Shown here in pieces: positions 1-6,963 of a stretch of DNA of 24,370 bases. The translations under genes were made by a program, and so were the position numbers. Below the pieces are notes generated by a model. It was not told the DNA's origin, searched no databases, and saw only the letters and a program-made list of their open reading frames with translations. How positions within the stretch are numbered: position 1 is the stretch's first letter; each line of letters starts with the position of its first letter. The stretch comes from DASSZN01 sp035702805 (lineage in GTDB: Bacteria > Chloroflexota > Chloroflexia > Thermomicrobiales > Thermomicrobiaceae): assembly GCA_035702805.1 (NCBI GenBank), contig DASSZN010000075.1, positions 1-24,370 on the forward strand, given 5' to 3'.

Positions 1-264
1 CACCGCCTCCAGCGTCGACTCCACCGCGAAGTAGCGGGCCAGCTCGCGCACCAGGCGCCGGAAGTAGCTGGTGTCGCGCTTGACCCGCTGCAGTTCGTCG
101 CGCACGTCCTCGGTGAACGCGATGCCGCCCGCTTCCATATAAGCTCGGGAGCCGCCGCCGAAGGAGGCCAGGTCGGTGAACTGCTCGGCGGTGAGCGGCC
201 CGCGGTTTAGAAACGGGTGGCAGTGGACGTCCACCACCGGCAGGTCGGCCACCTCGATCGCCAT
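1..264 (-). CDS. Amidohydrolase family protein, N-terminal part (runs off the left edge)
   Basis: The first 88 residues of a metal-dependent amidohydrolase are visible; the rest lies outside the window. Near the N-terminus a VVDVHCHPF segment (about residues 10-18) carries the HxH metal-binding pair that opens the TIM-barrel amidohydrolase fold. It is followed by an acidic and aromatic helix-rich stretch (YFRRLVRELARYF, about residues 68-80) of the kind seen in the amidohydrolase-2 group. The ATG at 264 is preceded by a purine-rich GGAGGGGGAG ribosome binding site, which fixes the start. The family hydrolyses or decarboxylates a wide range of substrates and no substrate can be read from this fragment. 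A TACAAT promoter-like element lies about 57 bases upstream. Family assignment is fairly safe; specific function is unknown. Confidence 0.75.
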   Translation of the reverse strand, partial: MAIEVADLPVVDVHCHPFLNRGPLTAEQFTDLASFGGGSRAYMEAGGIAFTEDVRDELQRVKRDTSYFRRLVRELARYFAVESTLEAV

Positions 265-320
265 CGCTCCCCCTCCACGCTCCCGCGCCGGGTCTGCCCG
301 GACCCGCGTCCGGCCGGGCG

Positions 321-326
321 ATTGTA
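321..326 (-). promoter_or_regulatory. Putative -10 element of the leftward amidohydrolase gene
   Basis: On the minus strand the sequence reads GCTACAAT, with TACAAT as a good -10 hexamer about 57 bases before the ATG at 264. No convincing -35 hexamer is seen at the usual distance. Similar TACAAT elements precede two other genes in this window. Confidence 0.4.
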
Positions 327-765
327 GCAGCGGCCCCCGGCCACCCGCTCGCGCGTCGCCGGGCCCGGGACCGAGAACATTCGCATACCGGAATAGCGCC
401 GCGGCGGGCGTGTTATCAGCCCTGCGCGGTCTCGTGGGTGCGCTGGGGCGACGGCGCGGGAGCCAGGGGGTGTCGGTGCGTCGCGGGTGTGACTTCGGAG
501 CTGGCGCGATGGCGGACCGGCGTTGCCGGTGGGACGGGAGCGCGCGTCGCGGTGATGTTGCCGGCGACTGCCCGGTGGACCCTCGGGTGCCGCGCTGCCG
601 GTCCGTCGTCCGGCTACTCGCCTTCTGGCCGCGGATCTGCGGCTGTCCCGGCGCCTGAGCCGGCCCGTCCGGCTCGGGCAGCGATCGTCTGGACGGCGCG
701 CACGCCGCGCCCGGCCGGTCCGGGTGGCGCCGCGGGGTGATCCTCTCGAGAAGGGAACCGAGATC
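327..765. other. Intergenic stretch with no supportable gene
   Basis: About 440 bases lie between the amidohydrolase promoter region and the rightward sulfurtransferase. Short open frames cross it on both strands, but they have no ribosome binding site, no recognisable domain and low-complexity Arg/Gly/Ala-rich translations typical of GC-rich non-coding DNA. The promoter of the sulfurtransferase at 766 should lie here, but I cannot place its hexamers with confidence. Confidence 0.5.
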
Positions 766-1626
766 ATGGCTGACAGCGAGGCCAACCGGCCTCCGGTGCT
801 GGTCGACACCCGGTGGGTGGCGGACCACCTCGACGACCCACGGGTCCGGATCGTCGAGATCGACGTCGACACGGCGGCCTACGACACGGGCCACGTCCCC
901 GGCGCGCTCGGCTGGGACTGGCGCCGCGACCTGCAGCGGCACCCGTCGCGCGACATCCCGAACCGCGAGCAGTGGGAGTCGCTGCTGTCGCGCTCGGGGG
1001 TCGGCAACGACACCACCGTCATCCTCTACGGCGACAACAACAACTGGTTCGCCGCCTTCGGCTACTGGCTCTTCCGCATGTACGGGCACGGCGACGTCCG
1101 CCTGATGGACGGGTCGCGCAAGAAGTGGCTCGAGGAGGGCCGCCCGACGACCACCGACGTGCCGCGCTACGCGGCGGCCGAGTACCACGCCGCCGCGCCG
1201 AAGTCCGACCTGCGCGCGCTGCGCGGGCTGGTGCAGGGGCTGCTCGGCCAGCCGAACGCGGCGCTGGTCGACGTGCGCAGCCCGGGAGAGTACCGGGGCG
1301 ACCTGCTGGCGCCGGAGAACCTGCCGCAGGAGGGCGCCCAGCGCGGCGGCCACATCCCGGGCGCCGCCAACATCCCCTGGGCCACCGTGGTGGCCGAGGA
1401 CGGCACCTTCAAGCCGCGCGAGGAGCTCGTCCGGATCTACCAGAGCCAGGGGGTCACGCCCGACAAGAACGTGGTCGCCTACTGCCGCATCGGCGAGCGC
1501 AGCGCCCATACCTGGTTCGTGCTCCACGAGCTGCTCGGCTACGCCAACGTGCGCAACTACGACGGCTCCTGGACCGAGTGGGGCAGCCTGATCGGCGCGC
1601 CGGTCCAAACCGGCGACGAGCGCTAG
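766..1626 (+). CDS. Thiosulfate/3-mercaptopyruvate sulfurtransferase (two rhodanese domains)
   Basis: A 286-residue protein with two tandem rhodanese domains, the usual size for the SseA/TST family. The N-terminal domain (about 10-135) contains GHVPGA and YGDNNNWF segments and lacks the catalytic cysteine, as is normal. The C-terminal domain (about 155-280) has LVDVRSPGEY, GGHIPGAANIPW and the active-site loop CRIGERS with Cys240 as the predicted persulfide-forming residue. These cytoplasmic enzymes move sulfane sulfur from thiosulfate or 3-mercaptopyruvate to a thiophilic acceptor. The CRIGER loop resembles thiosulfate-type enzymes more than the CG[SA]GVT loop of 3-mercaptopyruvate enzymes, so thiosulfate is the likelier donor (inference). 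The ATG at 766 follows AAGGGA; an in-frame GTG at 724 has poorer support. A close paralogue lies at 4442-5359 on the other strand. A bidirectional hairpin follows. Confidence 0.9.
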   Translation: MADSEANRPPVLVDTRWVADHLDDPRVRIVEIDVDTAAYDTGHVPGALGWDWRRDLQRHPSRDIPNREQWESLLSRSGVGNDTTVILYGDNNNWFAAFGYWLFRMYGHGDVRLMDGSRKKWLEEGRPTTTDVPRYAAAEYHAAAPKSDLRALRGLVQGLLGQPNAALVDVRSPGEYRGDLLAPENLPQEGAQRGGHIPGAANIPWATVVAEDGTFKPREELVRIYQSQGVTPDKNVVAYCRIGERSAHTWFVLHELLGYANVRNYDGSWTEWGSLIGAPVQTGDER

Positions 1627-1715
1627 CGTCGCGCGGGAGGCGCCGGGGACGCCGGCCCGGCGTCCCCGGACCCGAGCGGTGGGGCGTTTCAAGGTCGGGC
1701 AGCGTCACGACGTGA

Positions 1716-1748
1716 GAGCCCCCTCGGCCATCTCGGCCGAGGGGGCTC
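1716..1748. terminator. Bidirectional intrinsic terminator-like hairpin
   Basis: A perfect 14-bp stem (GAGCCCCCTCGGCC against GGCCGAGGGGGCTC) with a 5-base loop sits between the convergent sulfurtransferase (ends 1626) and substrate-binding protein (ends 1770). There is no long T-run on either side, which is common in such GC-rich genomes, so termination is inferred from stem strength and position. Confidence 0.8.
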
Positions 1749-1769
1749 ACCGGTTGGGTCCCGCGAGCT

Positions 1770-3698
1770 CTAGGTCGTCTTGGTCCAGTTGGCCAGGTTC
1801 CAGAGCTCCGACGAGGCCCAGGTCTGAACGTTGACGTTCTGGAGCTTGCGGCTCTGCCCCGAGACCCCGTTGCGCCAGACCTCCGGGATGCGGACCCAGT
1901 TGTTGATGATCAGGTCGTTCATCCCGATGAAGAGCGACGGCTGCTTGCTCGGGTCCATCTCGGTCAGCGCCTGCTCGTAGAGGGCGTCGTACTGGCTGTT
2001 CTGCCAGCGTTCGATGTTCACGCCGCTCCAGCTGTTTTCCCGCTGCGCGATGTTGCTCGTCGCTCCGTACCACCCCTGCATGAACGCGATCGGGAACGGG
2101 TCGGTCGGCCCGTTGGTGAACATCTCCAGGTCCCAGTAGAAGTGCTCGTAGGTGTCCGGGTTGCTGGCGCCCGAGGAGAAGAAGACGCTGGCGTCGATCG
2201 TCTTGAGCGACACGTTGATCCCCGCCTGCTGGAAGCTGGACTTGACCAGTTCCTGCTCCTGCTGGCGCAGCGTGTTGACGGTCGTCGCGTAGGTGACGTT
2301 CATCGTCACGCCGTTCTTCGACCGGACGCCGCCCGAACCCTTGGTCCAGCCGGCGCCGTCGAGGAGTTGCTCGGCCTTGGCGATGTCGTACTTCCACGAG
2401 GTGTTCTTGGAGTTGAAGCGGCTCGGCGAGACCAGGACGTTGGCGGTCGTCTGGCCGGCGGGGCCATAGAGCTTGCTCGCCATCGTTTCGCGGTCGACCA
2501 GCAGCGAGTACGCCTGGCGCACCGCCGGGATCGACTGGAAGGGGTGCGGCGTCCCGAGGTGCGACTTCTGGCCGTCGACGGTCGTGTTCGGGTCGGTCAT
2601 GTTGACCGCGATGCGCTCGACCCCGGCCGCGGGGGGCGAGGTGATCAGATGGCCGGTCGTGCCGTTGACCATCGAGTTGTAGACCGCGGCGGGAATGACC
2701 GCGCCCCAGGCGTAGTCGGCCTCGCCGGTCTGGATGACCGCCCGCGCCGCGCTGAGCGCGTCGACGCCGCCGGCCACGTTGACGGTCGCGAAGTGCGGCA
2801 GGTTCGGGTCGCGGTACTTGTCGTTGGCCGCCAGGTTCATGGTGTCGCCGGGCTTGAAGTCCGTCACCACGAACGGGCCGGTCCCGGTCGGCTTGAGGTT
2901 GAAGGGCGCGTTCTTGGCCGCCGACCCGACGTAGCTGCTGAGCAGGTGCTGCGGCAGGATCAGCCCGGTGTAGCCGCAGTACGCGAGGTACCAGCCGGGC
3001 GTCGGCTTCTTGAAGGTCACCTTCACCGTGAGCGGGTCGACGACGTCGACCGACGCGATGCCGGTGTAGCTGCCGGCCGTGGTCGCCCCGGTCGCGGGGT
3101 TCACGGTGTAGTCGTAGGTGAACTTGACGTCGCTGGCCGTGAATGGCTGCCCGTCGGACCAGACGACGTTGGGCTTGAGCTTCCAGGTGACGCTCGTCCC
3201 GTCCGACGACAGGCCGCCGTTGGCCTGGCTCGGGACCTCCGCCGCCAATACGGCGTAGAGGTTGCCGTTGGTGTCGAAGTCCGCCAGCGGCTCGAGCACG
3301 AACTGCGCCGCGTACCAGTCCTTGTAGCCGGAAGCGAGCGCGGGGTTCAGGATCGTCGTCGCCTGGGCCATCACGACCTTGAGGTTGCCGCTCGAGCCCC
3401 GGGATCCCGCCGCGGTGGCCGGGGTCGCGCTCGCGGTGCTGGCTGCGGTCGTCGCCGCCGGGGTCGCGCCGCCGCCGGAGGCCGCGGCCGTCGACGTCGC
3501 ACCGGTCCCGGTCCCGGTGGTAGGTGCCACCGTCGCCGCCGCCGACGGTCCGCCGCCACCGCAGGCGGCGAGCAGGCTGGCGATCGCCGGGGCCGACAGG
3601 CCCAACGCGGCGGCGCGCGCCAGCACCTGTCGGCGGGTGAGGTTCCCGGCGGCTGCGGCGCGCGCCAGGCTTGCCGGGGATGAGGGATGCTCGATCAA
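1770..3698 (-). CDS. ABC transporter substrate-binding lipoprotein, oligopeptide/nickel type (SBP_bac_5)
   Basis: About 642 residues. The N-terminus has a twin-arginine-like TRRQVLA motif (about 21-27), a hydrophobic stretch and a lipobox LLAAC with Cys46 as the predicted lipidation site. A Gly/Ala/Ser/Thr-rich linker of about 60 residues follows, then a family 5 extracellular solute-binding domain with the signature WSDGQPFTASDVKF (180-193). Such proteins bind oligopeptides, nickel or other solutes outside the membrane and pass them to a Dpp/Opp-type permease; the ligand cannot be told here. I chose the TTG start at 3698 because a perfect AGGAGG lies five bases before it. An in-frame ATG at 3779 would add 27 residues but has no comparable site. 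No permease or ATPase gene is in the window, so it is an orphan receptor here. It follows the scaffold gene on the same strand with a gap of about 180 bases. Confidence 0.88.
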   Translation of the reverse strand: MIEHPSSPASLARAAAAGNLTRRQVLARAAALGLSAPAIASLLAACGGGGPSAAATVAPTTGTGTGATSTAAASGGGATPAATTAASTASATPATAAGSRGSSGNLKVVMAQATTILNPALASGYKDWYAAQFVLEPLADFDTNGNLYAVLAAEVPSQANGGLSSDGTSVTWKLKPNVVWSDGQPFTASDVKFTYDYTVNPATGATTAGSYTGIASVDVVDPLTVKVTFKKPTPGWYLAYCGYTGLILPQHLLSSYVGSAAKNAPFNLKPTGTGPFVVTDFKPGDTMNLAANDKYRDPNLPHFATVNVAGGVDALSAARAVIQTGEADYAWGAVIPAAVYNSMVNGTTGHLITSPPAAGVERIAVNMTDPNTTVDGQKSHLGTPHPFQSIPAVRQAYSLLVDRETMASKLYGPAGQTTANVLVSPSRFNSKNTSWKYDIAKAEQLLDGAGWTKGSGGVRSKNGVTMNVTYATTVNTLRQQEQELVKSSFQQAGINVSLKTIDASVFFSSGASNPDTYEHFYWDLEMFTNGPTDPFPIAFMQGWYGATSNIAQRENSWSGVNIERWQNSQYDALYEQALTEMDPSKQPSLFIGMNDLIINNWVRIPEVWRNGVSGQSRKLQNVNVQTWASSELWNLANWTKTT

Positions 3699-3877
3699 GG
3701 CAACCTCCTCAACAACCAGCACCGGCGCGCTTGTCCGCCGCGCGCCGGGCACGTCGATGGTCTCGAACGGATGGCCCATTCTAACACCACGTGCGCGGCG
3801 CGCAATTCCATTGTTGTTCGGCGTGGTTCGCCGGCGGTTGCCTGCTTTACGCGGCCCCTGGCGGCCGTCGCCCGGTG

Positions 3878-4363
3878 CTACCGCTCGTCGTCGTCGCGGG
3901 CGGCCTCCCCGGTCACGATGCCGAGCGCGGCGTTGTCGCGCTCCACGCTCTCCAGCCCGGCGTCCTCGAGCATGCGGTCCCGGCGGTACTTCTTGACCGC
4001 CGCCTTCAGCGTGCCCAGTGCCAGCGTCGCGCACTTGGGCCGCATCTGGACCGCCTCGCGGCCCAGCACGTCGATCATGGCCGTGTAGTCGGTCTCGACG
4101 ATGTCGTCCAGCGTCCAACCCTCGTCGTGGACCATCTCCATCAGGATCGACGCGGCCGCCTGGCTGATCGTGCAGCCCTCGCCCTCGAAGGACACGTCCC
4201 GCACGGTCGTGCCGTCCTCGCCGACCTCCAGGTAGACGGTGATGACGTCGCCGCAGCCGGGGTTGCCGCCGGGCATGACGACGTCCGCCCCGGCGTCGGC
4301 GTGGCGGTGCCGCGGGTGCTCGTAGTGGTCGAGCAGGTTCTCGATCTGCTCCTGTCGGTCCAT
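3878..4363 (-). CDS. SufU/NifU-N-type iron-sulfur cluster scaffold or sulfur-transfer protein (paralogue outside the suf operon)
   Basis: A 161-residue protein of the IscU/NifU-N/SufU fold. The three conserved cysteines are Cys37 in NPGCGD (with Asp39), Cys64 in GEGCTIS and Cys111 in RPKCATL. They have the spacing and context of the family, so the cluster or zinc site looks intact. The C-terminal tail (about 125-161) is charged and has no counterpart in the copy at 11144-11551. The ATG at 4363 follows AAGGGGAA. It lies 78 bases downstream of a sulfurtransferase on the same strand and probably shares its transcript. The pair could hand rhodanese-bound sulfur to a scaffold, but that is inference from gene order. 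The family is clear; whether it acts as scaffold, SufS activator or has another role is open. Confidence 0.85.
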   Translation of the reverse strand: MDRQEQIENLLDHYEHPRHRHADAGADVVMPGGNPGCGDVITVYLEVGEDGTTVRDVSFEGEGCTISQAAASILMEMVHDEGWTLDDIVETDYTAMIDVLGREAVQMRPKCATLALGTLKAAVKKYRRDRMLEDAGLESVERDNAALGIVTGEAARDDDER

Positions 4364-4441
4364 GCGTTCCCCTTCGCGCGCCGTGCCGCCGTGGCGGGCC
4401 CACGGAGGCCGCTGGCGGCGGCCCCGCGCCGGCCGGCGGCG

Positions 4442-5359
4442 CTACTTCTCGATCGGCAGGCCGACGACGTTGCCCCACTCGGTCCAGGAGCCGTCGTAGT
4501 TCCGCACCCGCGGGTAGCCGAGCAGCTCGTGGAGCACGAACCAGGTGTGAGACGACCGCTCGCCGATGCGGCAGTAGACGACGATGTCGCGGTCCGGCGT
4601 GACGCCCTGCTCGCCGTAGAGCTCCCGCAGCTCCGGCCCGCTCTTGAACGTGCCGTCCTCGTTGGCCGCCCGCCCCCACGGGATGCTGCGCGCGCCGGGG
4701 ATGTGCCCGCCGCGGAGCGCTCCCTCCTGCGGGTAGTCGGCCATGTGCAGCAGCTCGCCCGAGTACTCGGCCGGCGACCGCACGTCGACGAGCGGCTTGC
4801 CCTCGCCCACCCGGCGCCGCCCCTGGTAGCCGACGTGCGCCAGCACGTCGTCGCGGAGTGCCCGCAGCTCCGGTCGCATCGCCCGCGGCTGGATGTCGCT
4901 CGGCGCGTAGACCGGGACCTCCCGCGTCAGCGGCCGGCCCTCGGTCTCCCACTTCTTGCGCCCGCCGTCCATGACCTTGAGGTGGTCCATGCTCACGCCC
5001 ATGTAGCGGAAGAACCAGTAGGCGTAGGCGGCCCACCAGTTGCTCTTGTCGCCGTAGAAGACGACCGTGGTGTCGTCGCCGATGCCCAGCCGCCGCAGCA
5101 GCGCCGCGAACGCCTCCGACCCGATGAAGTCGCGCACCGTCTGGTCCTGCAGGTCGGTATGCCAGTCGACCTTCACCGCCCCGGGCACGTGGCCGATGTC
5201 GTAGAGGAGCACGTCCTCGTCCGACTCCACCACCCGCACGGTCGGGTCGTCGAAGTGCTGCTGCACCCACTCGGTGCTGACGAGCACCTCGGGATTCGCA
5301 TACCCCCGCGCCGCGATCTGCTCATCCGGTCGCGGCCGCCTCTCCGTCTGCTCCGCCAT
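4442..5359 (-). CDS. Thiosulfate/3-mercaptopyruvate sulfurtransferase, second paralogue
   Basis: A 305-residue two-domain rhodanese, clearly paralogous to the protein at 766-1626. Shared segments include GHVPGA, the YGDxxNW stretch, KKWxxEGRP, LVDVRSP, GGHIPGA, and the C-terminal CRIGERSxHTWFVLHELLGY and VRNYDGSWTEWG. The predicted active cysteine is Cys263. The inter-domain region is slightly longer (a GYQGRRRVGEGK insertion near residue 180). The ATG at 5359 follows GGAGGGAGCGGGAG; the open frame continues upstream to 5551 but without a better start. It is the first gene of a leftward unit, followed by a SufU-like gene, and is divergent from the PerR/Fur regulator at 5594. This placement suggests a role in supplying sulfur for Fe-S assembly or in sulfide/thiosulfate handling under the same control region (inference). 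Confidence 0.9.
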   Translation of the reverse strand: MAEQTERRPRPDEQIAARGYANPEVLVSTEWVQQHFDDPTVRVVESDEDVLLYDIGHVPGAVKVDWHTDLQDQTVRDFIGSEAFAALLRRLGIGDDTTVVFYGDKSNWWAAYAYWFFRYMGVSMDHLKVMDGGRKKWETEGRPLTREVPVYAPSDIQPRAMRPELRALRDDVLAHVGYQGRRRVGEGKPLVDVRSPAEYSGELLHMADYPQEGALRGGHIPGARSIPWGRAANEDGTFKSGPELRELYGEQGVTPDRDIVVYCRIGERSSHTWFVLHELLGYPRVRNYDGSWTEWGNVVGLPIEK

Positions 5360-5530
5360 CTCCCGCTCCCTCCAGCGTACCCTGAGTCCCTGCCGGTCCC
5401 GCGCGCGGCGCGGACCGCCCCGCCGTGTGTTCTCTCTCTGTGCCTCGTCAACCGGGCCACCGCGCCCGGCTATTCCCGGCCCGCCCCGCGGGGTGCCCGG
5501 CCGGCGCCACTCGCGTTGACGAATTCCGAG

Positions 5531-5550
5531 TGGTATAGTAAGGTATACCA
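5531..5550. promoter_or_regulatory. Perfect inverted repeat in the divergent promoter region
   Basis: TGGTATA - six bases - TATACCA is a perfect 7-bp inverted repeat in an A/T-rich patch that stands out from the GC-rich surroundings. It lies between the leftward sulfurtransferase start (5359) and the regulator start (5594). It overlaps the best promoter-like A/T-rich stretch (a TTGACG hexamer at 5516-5521 lies 17 bases before TAAGGT). It could be an operator for a regulator acting on one or both units. Confidence 0.55.
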
Positions 5551-5560
5551 CGAAGGTGGG

Positions 5561-5575
5561 TAGGAATCATTCTCA
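5561..5575. promoter_or_regulatory. Fur/PerR-like 7-1-7 box upstream of the regulator gene
   Basis: TAGGAATCATTCTCA has the 7-1-7 layout of Fur-family boxes. It shares the central AATnATT core and matches about 9 to 10 of 14 defined positions of the Fur (TGATAATnATTATCA) and PerR (TTATAATnATTATAA) consensus. It lies just before the AGGAG ribosome binding site (5579-5583) of the Fur-family gene, a typical place for autorepression. The match is imperfect, so binding is inference. Confidence 0.45.
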
Positions 5576-5593
5576 ACTAGGAGCGAGTCGCAG

Positions 5594-6004
5594 GTGGCAG
5601 CCGAGCCCGGCATCCGGATGACGACGCAGCGCGCGGCGATCCTGGCCGTGGTGCAGACCGCGGAGAAGCACCTCACCGCGGGCGAGATCTTCGAGCGCGT
5701 ACGCCGCCGCTACCCGACGATCGCCTACGGCACGGTCTACCGGACGCTCCACCTGCTCGCCGAGCTGGGCCTGATCCAGGAGTTCCCCTTCGGGGACCAG
5801 GCGAGCCGCTTCGATCGGCGTACGGACCGCCACGACCACGTCCACTGCACCGTGTGCGGGGCGCTGGTCGACGTCGACGTGCCGATCGCGATCCTCGCCC
5901 GCCAGGTGGCGGCCGACCAGACCGGCTATCAGATCCACGAGCACCAGACGGTCTTCAGCGGCGTCTGCCCGGAGTGCCTGCGCGCCCGGGAGACGGTCCA
6001 TTAG
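5594..6004 (+). CDS. Fur-family transcriptional regulator, PerR-like
   Basis: A 136-residue DNA-binding repressor with an N-terminal winged helix (about 8-75) and a C-terminal dimerisation and metal domain. Two CxxC pairs (Cys85/Cys88 and Cys125/Cys128) form the structural zinc site. Residues that align by eye with the Fe/Mn-sensing ligands of Bacillus PerR are present: His26 in HLTAGEIF, Asp74 in SRFD, the HDHVH cluster at 80-84, and Asp93/Asp95. PerR is therefore more likely than Fur or Zur, though metal choice cannot be decided from sequence alone. The GTG start at 5594 follows AGGAG at ten bases; an internal ATG at 5618 lacks a site. Position directly before the suf genes and divergent from a sulfurtransferase makes control of Fe-S assembly by peroxide or iron likely (inference). 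A strong hairpin follows within four bases of the stop. Confidence 0.88.
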   Translation: MAAEPGIRMTTQRAAILAVVQTAEKHLTAGEIFERVRRRYPTIAYGTVYRTLHLLAELGLIQEFPFGDQASRFDRRTDRHDHVHCTVCGALVDVDVPIAILARQVAADQTGYQIHEHQTVFSGVCPECLRARETVH

Positions 6005-6007
6005 CGA

Positions 6008-6042
6008 CGGCGCGAGCCGGCCGGGCGTGGCCGGCCGCGCCG
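6008..6042 (+). terminator. Strong terminator-like hairpin after the PerR-like gene
   Basis: A 14-bp stem (6008-6014 plus 6016-6022 pairing with 6029-6042) carries one bulged A at 6015 and a six-base loop GGGCGT. It starts four bases after the stop codon, which suggests that most transcripts end here and that sufC has its own promoter, or that this is an attenuating hairpin. No T-run follows. Confidence 0.65.
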
Positions 6043-6099
6043 AGACGTCCGCGCGCGACGAGGCGGGCGTCGACGAGGTGGAAACACCCGCAATCACGG

Positions 6100-6105
6100 T
6101 AGGAT
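6100..6105 (+). promoter_or_regulatory. Candidate -10 element for the suf operon
   Basis: TAGGAT lies in the least GC-rich part of the 6043-6159 gap, about 55 bases before the sufC ATG. No good -35 hexamer is visible, so support is weak and rests on position after the hairpin at 6008-6042. Confidence 0.25.
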
Positions 6106-6159
6106 AGGCGCCGGCCGGTGAGGCCGCACGCCCAGCCCGAGGAGGCAAAGGTCCGCACG

Positions 6160-6945
6160 ATGAGTGACGCACAGCCGCTATTCCAGGTCGAGAACCTCCA
6201 CGCCGGCATTGAGGGGCGCGAGATCCTGCGCGGCGTGAACCTGACGATCAATCGCGGAGAGATCCACGCCCTGATGGGGCCGAACGGCTCCGGCAAGAGC
6301 ACCCTCGCCTACGTCATCGCCGGGCACCCGAACTACGAGGTGCTCGAGGGGCGCGTGCTCTTCAAGGGCCAGAACGTGCTGGAGATGAACCCCGACGAGC
6401 GGGCCCGGCTCGGCATGTTCCTCGCCTTCCAGTACCCGACGGTCATCCCCGGCGTGAGCATGGCGAACTTCCTGCGGCTGGCCGTCAACTCGGTCCACGA
6501 GGCCCGCGAGGGCGGCAAGCCGCTCGCGCCGCGCGAGTTCCGCCGGATGATGCGCGAGAAGATGGCGATGCTCAAGATGGACGAGACCTTCGCCAACCGC
6601 TACCTCAACGAGGGCTTCTCCGGCGGCGAGAAGAAGCGCGCCGAGATCCTCCAGCTCGCGCTGCTCGAGCCCGACTTCGCCATCCTCGACGAGACCGACT
6701 CCGGCCTGGACATCGACGCCCTGCGCACGGTGGCCGACGGCGTCAACGCCGTCTTCACGCCGCAGCAGGCGATGCTCGTCATCACGCACTACCAGCGACT
6801 GCTCAACTACATCAAGCCGCACTTCGTCCACGTCATGCTCGAGGGGCGCGTGGTCGAGTCCGGCGGCCCGGAGCTCGCGCTCGAGCTCGAGGACAAGGGC
6901 TACGACTATATCAAGGAGCGCTACGCCGACGTGGTCGGCGCGTAG
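6160..6945 (+). CDS. sufC: Fe-S cluster assembly ATPase SufC
   Basis: A 261-residue ABC-type ATPase of the SufBCD complex. Visible motifs are Walker A GPNGSGKST (40-48), Q-loop Gln91 in AFQYP, signature FSGGEKKR (153-160), Walker B AILDE (174-178) and the H-loop His210 in ITHY. The EKKR variant of the signature and the ETDSGLD stretch are hallmarks of SufC rather than of transporter ATPases. SufC hydrolyses ATP in the cytoplasm to drive conformational change in SufB-SufD during cluster assembly. The ATG at 6160 has AAAGG eight bases upstream and gives the usual SufC N-terminus; a GTG at 6118 is an unlikely longer alternative. It is the first gene of the suf cluster and is followed by sufB after 18 bases. 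Confidence 0.96.
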   Translation: MSDAQPLFQVENLHAGIEGREILRGVNLTINRGEIHALMGPNGSGKSTLAYVIAGHPNYEVLEGRVLFKGQNVLEMNPDERARLGMFLAFQYPTVIPGVSMANFLRLAVNSVHEAREGGKPLAPREFRRMMREKMAMLKMDETFANRYLNEGFSGGEKKRAEILQLALLEPDFAILDETDSGLDIDALRTVADGVNAVFTPQQAMLVITHYQRLLNYIKPHFVHVMLEGRVVESGGPELALELEDKGYDYIKERYADVVGA

Positions 6946-6963
6946 CGCGGGGAAGGACGCAGC

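Noticed and set aside
176..658. Rightward open frame in the left intergenic region
   Set aside because: It overlaps the amidohydrolase start in antisense, has no ribosome binding site and translates to Arg/Gly/Pro-rich sequence.
2142..3683. Rightward frame of about 500 codons opposite the binding lipoprotein
   Set aside because: Val/Arg/Gly-rich translation with no domain; the minus strand carries the complete binding protein with lipobox and ribosome binding site.
1770..5270. Leftward open frame of more than 1,100 codons spanning several genes
   Set aside because: Only the first-listed third (the binding protein frame) has a domain. The rest is an out-of-phase reading of the scaffold and second sulfurtransferase genes, rich in Arg/Ala/Gly, kept open by high G+C.
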